A stretch of DNA of 64,000 bases, from the NCBI RefSeq assembly GCF_029945925.1, contig NZ_JAQSDN010000043.1:78398-142397 (forward strand). Direction: 5' to 3'. Source of the DNA: Polaromonas sp. (lineage in GTDB: Bacteria; Pseudomonadota; Gammaproteobacteria; Burkholderiales; Burkholderiaceae_C). Below are positions 23,643 through 31,590 of this stretch, one piece after another. The position numbers and the translations under genes were made by a program. The notes below the pieces were generated by a model. That model was not told where the DNA came from. It did not search any database and saw only the letters and a list, made by a program, of their open reading frames with translations. How positions within the stretch are numbered: position 1 is the stretch's first letter; the number at the start of each line of letters is the position of its first letter.

Positions 23643-23672
23643 GTCTTTTCCTTGGTTGATTGTTTGATTGAT

Positions 23673-24788
23673 TTATTGATTCAGGGTGGTGTCGGCAAGC
23701 TGCCGCTTTTCGATGACAGGCCAGTCCCACGCCATGCCCAGGCCGGGCGCATCGGGCGGCCAGGCATAACCGCCCTCGACCCGGATGCGGCTGGTCGTGA
23801 TGTCGTCGAGCTGCGGGATGTATTCAACCCAGGCCGCATTGGGAACGGCGGCGCACAGGCTCACATGCAGCTCCATCAGGAAATGCGGACAGACGGGCAC
23901 GCCAAACCCTTCGGCCAGATGGGCCACCTTGATCCATGGGGTGATGCCGCCTATGCGCGCCACATCGGGCTGGACAATGCTGCAGGCGCCCTGTTCCAGG
24001 TATTCGCGGAACTGGCTCAGGTGGTACATCGACTCACCCACGGCCACCGGGATGGCGGTCTGGGCGCGCAGTTGCCTGTGCCCCGACACGTCTTCGGCCG
24101 CCATGGGCTCCTCCAGCCAGGCCAGGTCCAGCCCCGCAAAGGCGGCCGCCCGGCGCACCGCCTCCGGGCGGTTGAAACCCTGGTTCGCGTCGACCATGAT
24201 GTCAAAGCCCGGGCCCACCGCGTCCCGCACGGCGGACAGCCGTGCCACGTCCTCGCTGACATGCGGCCTGCCCACCTTGATCTTCGCGCCCCGGAAACCC
24301 TGGGCCTGGGCCGCCAGCGTCTGCGCCACCAGCTCGTCGGCACCCAGGTGCAGCCAGCCGCCCTCGGTGGTGTACACCGGGACACGCGATTGCGCGCCAC
24401 CGAGCAACTGCCACAGGGGCAAGTCCTGGCGGCGTGCGCGCCAGTCCCACAAGGCGGTGTCCACGCAGGCCAGCGCCAGGCTGGTGATGGCCCCCACGGC
24501 CGTGGCGTGGGTGTGGAAAAACAGGTCTTTCCAGATCGCCTCGACATGCAGCGGGTTGCGGCCCAGCAGGCGCGGCGCGAGGTGGTCGTGCAGCAAGGCC
24601 ATGACCGATGAGCCGCCGGTGCCTATGGTGTAGGCATAACCGGTGCCCTCCACGCCGTCACTGCAGCGCAGGGTGAGCAGCAGGGTCTCCTGCGTCACAA
24701 AGGACTGGATGGCGTCGGTGCGCACGACCTTGGGCGGCAGGTTGACTTGGCGCAGGCGGACGGACTCAATCGTGACGGGCGCGGTCAT
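23673..24788 (-). CDS. Enolase superfamily sugar-acid dehydratase (mandelate racemase subgroup)
   Basis: A 371-residue protein with the complete mandelate-racemase-type active site. Lys169 and Lys171 lie in GAKIKVG. The metal ligands are Asp200 (MVDANQG), Glu226 (WLEEP) and Glu252 (VGES). The Asp275/His302 dyad lies in IVQPDVARIGGIT and CPHFLMELH. Such enzymes dehydrate acid sugars to 2-keto-3-deoxy acids. Between a regulator, sugar-acid SDRs and an FAH hydrolase, it likely supplies the 2-keto-3-deoxy acid used downstream. It is shorter than the characterised L-fuconate dehydratase of Xanthomonas, so the substrate may differ. It is the first gene of the leftward arm and starts opposite the FadR-type regulator. 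Confidence 0.9.
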   Translation of the reverse strand: MTAPVTIESVRLRQVNLPPKVVRTDAIQSFVTQETLLLTLRCSDGVEGTGYAYTIGTGGSSVMALLHDHLAPRLLGRNPLHVEAIWKDLFFHTHATAVGAITSLALACVDTALWDWRARRQDLPLWQLLGGAQSRVPVYTTEGGWLHLGADELVAQTLAAQAQGFRGAKIKVGRPHVSEDVARLSAVRDAVGPGFDIMVDANQGFNRPEAVRRAAAFAGLDLAWLEEPMAAEDVSGHRQLRAQTAIPVAVGESMYHLSQFREYLEQGACSIVQPDVARIGGITPWIKVAHLAEGFGVPVCPHFLMELHVSLCAAVPNAAWVEYIPQLDDITTSRIRVEGGYAWPPDAPGLGMAWDWPVIEKRQLADTTLNQ

Positions 24789-24874
24789 GGGCGGACGCGG
24801 AGGAAAAACATGGCAGGAAACATTACAGGGTTTAGCCGGATGGCCGGAAGGGCTGGAATCATGGGATTATCAAT

Positions 24875-24885
24875 TGGTCTTACCA
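24875..24885. promoter_or_regulatory. FadR-family operator candidate in the divergent promoter region
   Basis: TGGTCTTACCA is a symmetric TGGT-N3-ACCA site within CAATTGGTCTTACCACTTGT. This matches the TNGTNNNACNA pattern recognised by FadR-subfamily GntR regulators such as PdhR and LldR. It lies between the leftward dehydratase and the rightward GntR gene (47 bases from the latter), so one bound dimer could control both arms. Confidence 0.65.
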
Positions 24886-24931
24886 CTTGTCCACTTCTGG
24901 CTAACCCTTAATTCATCCCCGCACTGAAAAA

Positions 24932-25651
24932 ATGCCGCTGCAAACCGTCGAACCGCAACGCCTTTATCGCCAGATCGCCGAGCAGCTGCGCTCGCTGATC
25001 AGCAAGGGGGAATTTGCGGCCGGCACGCGCCTGCCGGCAGAACGCGACCTGGCCAAACAGCTCGGCGTGAGCCGGCCGTCGGTGCGGGAAGCACTGATTG
25101 CCATGGAAGTCGAAGGCTGGGTCGAGGTGCGCACCGGCTCCGGTGTGTATGTGCTGGACCGGTCGGTGCGGGCCAGCCGGTCCAAGGGGCCGCAGGTCAC
25201 ACTGACCGAATGGGGGCCCCTGGAACTGATACGCGCACGCCGCGTGGTGGAGGGTGAGATCGCCTCGATGGCCGCTCTCCAGGCCAGGCGCAAGGACATC
25301 GACGCCATGCGCGCCGCCATTGACATGATGGTCACCGACGCCAACCGCGGCGTGCTGCCGCTGGACGGCGACCGGGCCTTCCACAGCGCGATTGTCGAGG
25401 CTTGCGGCAACGTGGTGCTGATCGAAACCGTGCAGAGTTTCTGGGACTCCCGCCGCGGCCCGCTGTTCACGCGCCTGACCGGCTACTTCGAGACGATGAA
25501 ATCATGGCAATCGGCGATTGCCGAACACGAAGCGATCCTGGCCGCCATCTGCGCGCACGACGGCCCCGCCGCCCGCACCGCGATGCATACCCACATGGAC
25601 AAGTCCCATTCCCGATTCAGCGCGAGCTGGCGCCGCGCGAAGACAAGCTGA
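24932..25651 (+). CDS. FadR/GntR family transcriptional regulator (FCD domain)
   Basis: A 239-residue regulator. The winged helix-turn-helix at about residues 8-75 includes LYRQIAEQLRSLISKGEFAAGTRLPAERDLAKQLGVSRPSVREALIAMEVEGWVEVRTGSGVYV. The C-terminal all-helical FCD domain (about 95-230) has ELIRARRVVEGEIASMAALQ, FHSAIVEACGN and HEAILAAICAHD, where Asp/His residues usually bind a metal and the carboxylate ligand. It divides the sugar-acid arms; the operator-like site 47 bases upstream fits its family. The effector is probably the pathway's acid sugar or an early intermediate. Confidence 0.92.
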   Translation: MPLQTVEPQRLYRQIAEQLRSLISKGEFAAGTRLPAERDLAKQLGVSRPSVREALIAMEVEGWVEVRTGSGVYVLDRSVRASRSKGPQVTLTEWGPLELIRARRVVEGEIASMAALQARRKDIDAMRAAIDMMVTDANRGVLPLDGDRAFHSAIVEACGNVVLIETVQSFWDSRRGPLFTRLTGYFETMKSWQSAIAEHEAILAAICAHDGPAARTAMHTHMDKSHSRFSASWRRAKTS

Positions 25652-25706
25652 AGGAAGCGCCCGGCAATTCATCTTATCGACCCTTTCTTTTAACCGAGGA
25701 GACAAC

Positions 25707-26693
25707 ATGACAAAACGATTCACTCTAAAAACAATAGCATGCTGCGCAATCATGGCGGGCACCCTGGGCACATTTGGCATGGCCAATGCGCAGACCAAAC
25801 TGAAATGGGCGCACGTCTATGAAACGTCCGAGCCCTATCACAAATGGTCGGTCTGGGCGGCCGACGAGTTCAAGAAACGCACCAACGGCAAGTACGAGAT
25901 CCAGGTCTTCCCGGCTTCCAGCCTGGGCAAGGAAAGCGACATCAACCAGGGCCTGCAACTCGGCACGGTGGACATCATCCTGACCGGCGCTTCCTTCGCT
26001 TCCAACTCCTTTCCGCGCCTGGCCGTGAGTTACTACCCCTTCACCTTCCGCGACGCCGACCATGTGGTCAAGTATGGCAAGAGCGATGTCTTCAGGGAAC
26101 TGGCCGAGGGCTACAAAAAGGCCACCGGCAACACGGTGACCGCGCTGACCTACTATGGCGCGCGCCACGCCACCAGCAACAAGCTGTTCACCAACTGCGA
26201 CCAGATGAAGGGCCTGAAGATGCGGGTGCCCGATTCTCCGGCCTACACCGCGCTGCCGCGCGCCTGCGGGGCGAACCCGACACCCATCGCGTTTGCCGAG
26301 GTCTACCTGGCGCTGCAGAACGGCACCGTCGACGCGCAGGAAAATCCGCTGCCGACCATCGAAGCCAAAAAATTCTTCGAGGTGCAGAAGAACATCATCC
26401 TGACCGGCCACATCTCCGACGCGCTGCTCACGGTGATTTCGCCCAGCACCATGGCCAGGCTGTCGCCGGCCGAGCAGAAGCTGCTCGCCGACATCACGCA
26501 GGAAGCCGCCGAAAAGGCCACCAACGACATCCGCAAGCGCGAAGGCGAGCTGGTGGAAGAGTTCAAGAAAAAGGGCAACAACGTGGTGACGGTTGACCGC
26601 GCCGACTTCCAGCAGCGCGTGCTCAAGGCCATCACCTTCGAATCCATGAAGCTCGACAAGAAGGACTGGGACCGCATCATCGCCATCAAGTAA
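25707..26693 (+). CDS. TRAP transporter substrate-binding protein (DctP family)
   Basis: A 328-residue periplasmic solute receptor. The signal peptide is about residues 1-28 (MTKRFTLKTIACCAIMAG to MANA), followed by TKLKWAHVYETSEPYHKW. The family's carboxylate-binding Arg is probably in GLKMRVPDSPAYTALPRACGANPTPIAFAEVYLALQNGTVDAQENP, the DctP signature. The ATG at 25707 sits six bases after AGGAG, whereas the track's start runs through the preceding regulator in another frame. It captures an organic acid, likely a sugar acid given the neighbours, and hands it to DctQM. An intercistronic hairpin separates it from the permease genes. Confidence 0.95.
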   Translation: MTKRFTLKTIACCAIMAGTLGTFGMANAQTKLKWAHVYETSEPYHKWSVWAADEFKKRTNGKYEIQVFPASSLGKESDINQGLQLGTVDIILTGASFASNSFPRLAVSYYPFTFRDADHVVKYGKSDVFRELAEGYKKATGNTVTALTYYGARHATSNKLFTNCDQMKGLKMRVPDSPAYTALPRACGANPTPIAFAEVYLALQNGTVDAQENPLPTIEAKKFFEVQKNIILTGHISDALLTVISPSTMARLSPAEQKLLADITQEAAEKATNDIRKREGELVEEFKKKGNNVVTVDRADFQQRVLKAITFESMKLDKKDWDRIIAIK

Positions 26694-26709
26694 CCGAAGT
26701 CACCCCCCG

Positions 26710-26742
26710 GGCCGGGCCCGCCGACACATCGGCCGCCCGGCC
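26710..26742 (+). terminator. Strong intercistronic hairpin between the TRAP receptor and permease genes
   Basis: GGCCGGGC and GCCCGGCC pair perfectly and enclose a second stem, GCCGA-CACA-TCGGC, followed by TTTC. Only three T residues follow, so it may act as a partial terminator or an RNA end stabiliser and not as a full stop. Either would leave the receptor mRNA more abundant than the permease mRNA, as TRAP systems need. Confidence 0.6.
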
Positions 26743-26776
26743 TTTCGACAAGTTCAGGACGATCGGAACCCAAAAG

Positions 26777-27346
26777 ATGGAAACCATTGACGACATGGCC
26801 CCCGTGATGGGGGCGGACGGACAGTTTCACGCGCAGGACGAAGCCGTGGACCTTTCCGACACCAAACTGGAAGCCTGGGTGGCGCTGGGCTTCTTCTGGA
26901 TCCTGGGCGCCACGGTGTTCTACCAGTTCTTTACCCGTTATGTGCTCAACGACTCGGCGGCCTGGACCGAGGAGATCGCGCGTTACCTGCTGATCGCCGT
27001 GGTTTTCACCGGCGCGACCATCGGTGTGGTCAAGAACAACCACATCCAGGTGGACTTTTTCTACAAGTTCATGCCCACACCGATGGCACGCGCCATGGCA
27101 ACCGCCGTCGATGTGCTGCGCGCGGGCTTCTTCGCCGCAGCCGCCGTGTTGACCGTGATGATGATGCTCAAGCTGGGCAGCAATTCGCGCATGACCATGG
27201 TCGACCTGCCCATGAACTGGGTCTACGGCATTTGCCTGCTGGGCTTTGCCGCCATGGCCTTCCGCTCCGTCCAGATTGCGCTGTTCCACCACCGGCGCGG
27301 CTACTCCGTCCTGGAACGTCCCGAGTCCTCGATGGACGACAAATAA
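26777..27346 (+). CDS. TRAP transporter small permease (DctQ family)
   Basis: A 189-residue inner-membrane protein with four expected helices: ALGFFWILGATVFYQFFTRYVL, ITRYLLIAVVFTGATIGV-like EEIARYLLIAVVFTGATIGVVK, VDVLRAGFFAAAAVLTVMMML and WVYGICLLGFAAMAFRSVQIAL. The family core WTEEIARYLLI is present. An N-terminal soluble tail of about 35 acidic residues (METIDDMAPVMGADGQFHAQ) is somewhat long. It forms the complex with the large permease 12 bases downstream and is needed for sodium-driven uptake. Confidence 0.93.
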   Translation: METIDDMAPVMGADGQFHAQDEAVDLSDTKLEAWVALGFFWILGATVFYQFFTRYVLNDSAAWTEEIARYLLIAVVFTGATIGVVKNNHIQVDFFYKFMPTPMARAMATAVDVLRAGFFAAAAVLTVMMMLKLGSNSRMTMVDLPMNWVYGICLLGFAAMAFRSVQIALFHHRRGYSVLERPESSMDDK

Positions 27347-27358
27347 CACCCATACAAC

Positions 27359-28753
27359 ATGCTCAAAATCATTTTCCTGCTGCTCATGAGTGGCGGCATT
27401 CCGGTGGCCATCGCCATGGCGGGTTCGGCCCTGATCTATATCTGGTGGACGGGCACCCTGCCGGCTTTCGTGGTGATCCACCGCATGGTCAGCGGCATCG
27501 ACAGCTTTCCGCTGCTGGCGGTTCCGTTTTTCATCCTGGCCGGCAACCTGATGAACAACGCCGGCATCACCAACCGCATCTACAACTACGCGCTGGCGCT
27601 GGTCGGCTGGCTCAAGGGCGGCCTGGGCCATGTGAATGTGGTGGGTTCGGTGGTGTTCGCCGGCATGAGCGGCACCGCGATTGCCGACGCCGCCGGCCTG
27701 GGAACCATCGAGATCAAGGCCATGACCGACCACGGCTACAGCAAGGAGTTCGCCGTCGGCGTCACCGCAGCATCGGCCACGCTCGGGCCCATCATTCCGC
27801 CCAGCCTGCCCTTCGTGATTTACGGGATGATGGCCAACGTCAGTGTCGGGGCGCTGTTTCTGGCCGGCATCCTGCCGGGCATCCTGATGGGCGTGCTGAT
27901 GATGCTGACCGTGGCTTACTTTGCCCACAAGAACGGCTGGGGCGCCGACATCAAGTTCGAGTGGCCCCGCGTAATCAAGGCACTGGTCGAAACCCTGGTG
28001 GTGGCCGGCTGGCCGCTGGCGCTCTGGCTGCTGATCACCAAGGCGGGCTTTCCGCCACAGATCACCGTGTTTGTCGGCCTGATCGTGCTGTTTGCCGCCG
28101 ACAAGTTTTTCAACTTCCAGGCCGTTCTGCCCATCATGACGCCGGTGCTGCTGATAGGCGGCATGACCACCGGCATCTTCACGCCCACCGAAGGCGCCAT
28201 TGCCGCCTGCCTCTGGGCCATGGTGCTGGGCCTGGCCTGGTACCGCACGCTGAACTGGAAAATGTTCGTCAAGGTCTGCCTGGACACGGTGGAAACCACC
28301 GCCACGGTGCTGTTCATTGTGGCGGCGGCCAGCATCTTCGGCTGGATGCTCACCGCCACCGGCGTCACCGCAGCGATTTCCGAGTGGGTGCTCGGTTTCA
28401 CCAAGGAGCCCTGGGTGTTCCTGCTGCTGGCCAACCTGCTGATGCTGTTTGTCGGCTGCTTTCTCGAACCCACGGCCGCCATCACCATCCTGGTGCCGAT
28501 TCTTGTACCGATCTGCCAGCAGCTGGGCATCGACCTGGTCCACTTCGGCCTGGTGATGGTGCTCAACCTGATGATAGGTTTGCTGCATCCGCCCATGGGC
28601 ATGGTGCTGTTTGTGCTGGCACGGGTGGCCAAACTCTCGGTCGAGCGCACCACCATCGCCATCCTGCCCTGGCTGGTGCCCCTGCTCGGCTCGCTGGTCG
28701 TCATCACCTATTTTCCGAAACTGGTGCTCTGGCTGCCAAAAATGGTTTACTGA
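27359..28753 (+). CDS. TRAP transporter large permease (DctM family)
   Basis: A 464-residue polytopic membrane protein with about 12 hydrophobic helices. Typical DctM segments are PLLAVPFFILAGNLMNNAGIT, GMSGTAIADAAGLGTIEIKAM, ASATLGPIIPPSLPFVIYGMMANVSVGALFLAGILPG and NLMIGLLHPPMGMVLFVLARV. It carries the sodium and substrate sites. The 1028-residue ORF listed across this region is in another frame here and only becomes real at 28792. The gene is followed by the UxaA-type dehydratase 38 bases downstream, so transporter and enzymes are probably co-transcribed. Confidence 0.95.
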   Translation: MLKIIFLLLMSGGIPVAIAMAGSALIYIWWTGTLPAFVVIHRMVSGIDSFPLLAVPFFILAGNLMNNAGITNRIYNYALALVGWLKGGLGHVNVVGSVVFAGMSGTAIADAAGLGTIEIKAMTDHGYSKEFAVGVTAASATLGPIIPPSLPFVIYGMMANVSVGALFLAGILPGILMGVLMMLTVAYFAHKNGWGADIKFEWPRVIKALVETLVVAGWPLALWLLITKAGFPPQITVFVGLIVLFAADKFFNFQAVLPIMTPVLLIGGMTTGIFTPTEGAIAACLWAMVLGLAWYRTLNWKMFVKVCLDTVETTATVLFIVAAASIFGWMLTATGVTAAISEWVLGFTKEPWVFLLLANLLMLFVGCFLEPTAAITILVPILVPICQQLGIDLVHFGLVMVLNLMIGLLHPPMGMVLFVLARVAKLSVERTTIAILPWLVPLLGSLVVITYFPKLVLWLPKMVY

Positions 28754-28791
28754 AACTTTTCACCGAGATGGCCCATCGCCCTGACCCCACC

Positions 28792-30318
28792 ATGACTCCT
28801 TTTATCCGCCTTCATCCCGCCGACGACGTCCTGATTGCCCGCGCCCAGCTGGTGGGCGGCACCCAGGTCGAAAACATCACTGTCAAGGGCCTGATCCCGC
28901 CCGGCCACAAGGTCGCCACGCGCGCACTGGCCGCCGGCGAGGCGGTGCGGCGCTACAACCAGATCATCGGTTTTGCCAGCAAGGCGATTGCACCCGGTGA
29001 CCATGTGCACACGCACAACCTCGACATGGGTCCCGACAAGGGCGACTTTGCGCGCGACTATGCCTTTGGCGCCGACGTGAAACCCGCCGCCCCGCGGCGC
29101 GAGGCCACCTTCATGGGTATCAAGCGGGCCGACGGGCGCGTGGCCACGCGCAACTACATCGGCATCCTGTCCAGCGTCAACTGCTCGGCGACCGCCGCGC
29201 GTGCCATTGCCGATCATTTTTCGCGGCAAACCAACCCGGCCGCGCTCAAGGACTTTCCCAACGTGGACGGCGTGGTGGCGCTGACACACGGCACCGGCTG
29301 CGGCATGGACTCCGAGGGCTTGGGGCTGAAAATCCTCGAGCGCACGCTGGCCGGCTACGCGACCCATGCCAACTTTGCCGGCGTGCTGGTGGTGGGCCTG
29401 GGCTGCGAGGCCAACCAGATCAACGCCTGGCTCGCACACAGCGCGCTGCGCGAAGGCGACAACTTCCGCGTCTTCAACATCCAGGACACCGGCGGCACGC
29501 GCAAGACGGTGGACAAGGGGATTGCGCTGATCAAAGAGATGCTGCCGCGCGCCAACGCGGTAAAACGCGAACCCTGCAGCGCGGCCCACATCACCATCGG
29601 CCTGCAATGCGGCGGCTCCGACGGTTATTCGGGCATCAGCGCGAACCCGGCACTGGGCGCGGCGGTAGACCTGCTGGTGGCGCATGGCGGCACCGCCATC
29701 CTCAGCGAAACCCCCGAAATTTACGGTGCCGAGCACCTGCTGACGCGCCGCGCCGTGCGTCCCGACATCGCCGAAAAACTGATCGCCCGCATCAAGTGGT
29801 GGGAGCACTACACCGAGATCAACGAGGGCGAGATGAACAACAACCCCTCGCCCGGCAACAAGGCCGGCGGCCTGACCACGATTCTCGAAAAATCGCTGGG
29901 CGCCGTGGCCAAGGGCGGCACCAGCAACCTCGAAGCAGTCTACGAATACGCCGAACCCGTGGACGCACACGGCTTTGTCTACATGGACACGCCGGGTTAC
30001 GACCCGGTCAGCGCCACCGGCCAGGTGGCCGGCGGCGCCAACCTGATCTGCTTCACCACCGGGCGCGGTTCGGCCTACGGCTGCGCGCCCTCGCCTTCGC
30101 TCAAGCTCGCCACCAACTCGGCCCTGTGGCAGCGCCAGGAGGAAGACATGGACATCAACTGCGGCGAGATCATCGACGGCGGTGTGTCCGTCCAGGAGAT
30201 GGGCCAGCGGATTTTCGACATGGTGCTGGCCACCGCCTCGGGCGCGCAGAGCAAAAGCGAACAACACGGCTATGGGCAAAACGAATTTGTGCCCTGGCAA
30301 GTCGGCGCGGTCATGTAG
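28792..30318 (+). CDS. uxaA: UxaA family altronate/sugar-acid dehydratase
   Basis: A 508-residue two-domain hydro-lyase. The N-terminal SAF domain (about residues 5-85) includes GHKVATRALAAGEAVRRYNQIIGFASKAIAPGDHVHTHN. The catalytic UxaA domain follows, with GCGMDSEGLG, GLGCEANQ, LQCGGSDGYSGISANPALG and the Cys-containing CFTTGRGSAYGCAPSPSLKLATNS. Alignment of the start to known UxaA (MTPFIRLHPADD) favours the ATG at 28792 over the ATG 24 bases earlier. D-altronate to 2-keto-3-deoxy-gluconate is the classic reaction; galactarate or other acids are possible. It is longer by a few residues than E. coli UxaA. Downstream lies REPIN-like doublet 2. Confidence 0.88.
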   Translation: MTPFIRLHPADDVLIARAQLVGGTQVENITVKGLIPPGHKVATRALAAGEAVRRYNQIIGFASKAIAPGDHVHTHNLDMGPDKGDFARDYAFGADVKPAAPRREATFMGIKRADGRVATRNYIGILSSVNCSATAARAIADHFSRQTNPAALKDFPNVDGVVALTHGTGCGMDSEGLGLKILERTLAGYATHANFAGVLVVGLGCEANQINAWLAHSALREGDNFRVFNIQDTGGTRKTVDKGIALIKEMLPRANAVKREPCSAAHITIGLQCGGSDGYSGISANPALGAAVDLLVAHGGTAILSETPEIYGAEHLLTRRAVRPDIAEKLIARIKWWEHYTEINEGEMNNNPSPGNKAGGLTTILEKSLGAVAKGGTSNLEAVYEYAEPVDAHGFVYMDTPGYDPVSATGQVAGGANLICFTTGRGSAYGCAPSPSLKLATNSALWQRQEEDMDINCGEIIDGGVSVQEMGQRIFDMVLATASGAQSKSEQHGYGQNEFVPWQVGAVM

Positions 30319-30332
30319 GCCCATTCTTCACT

Positions 30333-30415
30333 CCCTCTCCTTCCGGGAGAGGGCGGGGGTGAGGGCACTGCGCACTGGGCTACCCTCACCCTGACCCTCT
30401 CCCTGAGGGAGAGGG
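30333..30415. repeat. REPIN-like inverted hairpin doublet 2
   Basis: CCCTCTCC-TTCCG-GGAGAGGG with a CGGGGGTGAGGGC tail faces ACCCTCACCCTGA and CCCTCTCCC-TGA-GGGAGAGGG. The layout is the same as at 15347-15424. It occupies nearly all of the gap between uxaA and the Ldh-type gene and could fold in their shared mRNA. Confidence 0.82.
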
Positions 30416-30441
30416 AACAACATCCACAAAGCTGGAACATC

Positions 30442-31506
30442 ATGCAAAAAACCCTCCCAGCCCAAGCACTGCAAGCGCAGATAGCTACTGTTTTAATAGC
30501 GGCCGGCAGCGCTGCCGAAGAAGCCGCTGCCGTGGCGGCCAACCTGGTGCTGGCCAACCTGAGCGGCCACGACTCGCATGGCGTGGGCATGCTGCCGCGT
30601 TATGTGGACGCGGTGCTCGAGGGCGGCCTGCATCCCAACACCGGCGTGAAAGTGGTGCTCGACACCGGCTCCCTCCTCACGCTGGACGGCCAGCGCGGCT
30701 ACGGCCAGATCGTCGGCGCGCAGGCCATGGCGCTGGGCATGGAACGCGCCCAAACCCACGGCAGCTGCATCATGACGCTAGCCAACGCGCACCACCTGGG
30801 GCGCATCGGGCACTTCGCCGAAATGGCCGTGGCCCAGGGGCTGGTGTCAATACATTTTGTCAATGTGCTGTCCCGGCCGGTGGTTGCACCTTTCGGCGGT
30901 GCTGACGGCCGCTACGGGACCAACCCGTGCTGCATAGGTGTACCTCTCGCAGGACGCGATCCGTTTGTGTTGGACTTTGCCACGAGCCGCGTCGCGCAGG
31001 GAAAAATGCGCGTCGCCCACAACGAAGGCCGGCGTGTGGAGCCCGGCACACTGATCGACGAACACGGCCGACCCACCACCGACCCCGGCGTGGTCGTGGT
31101 GCCGCAGAGCAATGGCCTGTTCGGCGCGCTGCTGGCCTTTGGCGAACACAAGGGTTACGGCATGGCCGTGGCCTGCGAGCTGCTGGGCGGCGCGCTGACC
31201 GGCAGCGGCACCTGGCACAAGCCAACCGACCCGGCCGTGCGCGCGGTGATCAACGGCATGCTGACCATCCTTATCGACCCGGCCAGGCTCGGGACCCAGG
31301 CCACGTTTGCGCAGGAAGCGCTGGCTTTTGTCGACTGGCTCCAGGCCGGGCCGGTGGCGCCGGGGTTTGACGCGGTGCAGATCGCCGGTGACCCGGAGCG
31401 GGCTTACCGCGCGCAACGACAGGACCAAGGCATTGCAGTCGATGCCCAGACCTGGCAGGAGATCGTGGCCGCGGGCCACAAGGTCGGGGTGTCGCTGCCC
31501 GATTGA
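30442..31506 (+). CDS. Malate/L-lactate dehydrogenase (Ldh/YjmC type) family oxidoreductase
   Basis: A 354-residue NAD(P)-dependent 2-hydroxy-acid dehydrogenase of the type-2 malate/L-lactate superfamily, which is not a Rossmann fold. The signature SGHDSHGVGMLPRYVDAV holds the catalytic His. ANAHHLGRIGHFAEMA, GTNPCCIGVP, VLDFATSRVAQGKMRVA and EHKGYGMAVACELLGGAL line the cofactor and active site. Family members reduce or oxidise 2-keto acids including ureidoglycolate, diketogulonate and sulfolactate. Here it sits between UxaA and a mannitol-dehydrogenase-type enzyme, so a keto-sugar acid is likely. An ATAGCTACTG stretch near the 5' end resembles part of repeat C, but I do not count it. Confidence 0.9.
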   Translation: MQKTLPAQALQAQIATVLIAAGSAAEEAAAVAANLVLANLSGHDSHGVGMLPRYVDAVLEGGLHPNTGVKVVLDTGSLLTLDGQRGYGQIVGAQAMALGMERAQTHGSCIMTLANAHHLGRIGHFAEMAVAQGLVSIHFVNVLSRPVVAPFGGADGRYGTNPCCIGVPLAGRDPFVLDFATSRVAQGKMRVAHNEGRRVEPGTLIDEHGRPTTDPGVVVVPQSNGLFGALLAFGEHKGYGMAVACELLGGALTGSGTWHKPTDPAVRAVINGMLTILIDPARLGTQATFAQEALAFVDWLQAGPVAPGFDAVQIAGDPERAYRAQRQDQGIAVDAQTWQEIVAAGHKVGVSLPD

Positions 31507-31539
31507 CGCCTTCCAGCCACTGCCCGCGGTCACACTATG

Positions 31540-31590
31540 AAATTGATAGCTGCCTGCGCTTGCCCTGTGTGGGCTGGAGGCCAAAATGAC
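31540..31590 (+). repeat. Dispersed intergenic repeat C, copy 3, overlapping a start site
   Basis: AAATTGATAGCTGCCTGCGC then GGGCTGGAGGCCAAAATGACC. This is the best match to the copy at 7488. Its GGAGG and the ATG six bases later act as ribosome-binding site and start codon of the mannitol-dehydrogenase-type gene, so the repeat supplies the translation signal. Confidence 0.72.

Noticed and set aside
16079-24611. Other long rightward ORFs such as 16079-17722, 18713-20614 and 22929-24611
   Set aside because: All are opposite strongly supported leftward genes, the usual effect of high GC on the third codon position.
25730-25765. Possible repeat C remnant in the DctP signal peptide
   Set aside because: AACAATAGCATGCTGCGC is only loosely similar and can be explained by signal-peptide codons.
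26303-28588. Leftward 761-residue ORF opposite the TRAP permease genes
   Set aside because: Antisense shadow of DctQM; the composition is His/Gln/Gly-rich and without motifs.
27232-28791. First 520 residues of the 1028-residue rightward ORF
   Set aside because: This part is an out-of-frame shadow of the DctQ and DctM genes. The real UxaA gene begins at 28792 in the same frame, where family similarity starts.
30470-30510. Possible partial repeat C inside the Ldh-type gene
   Set aside because: Only about ten bases (ATAGCTACTG) resemble the repeat, and it falls in well-conserved coding sequence.
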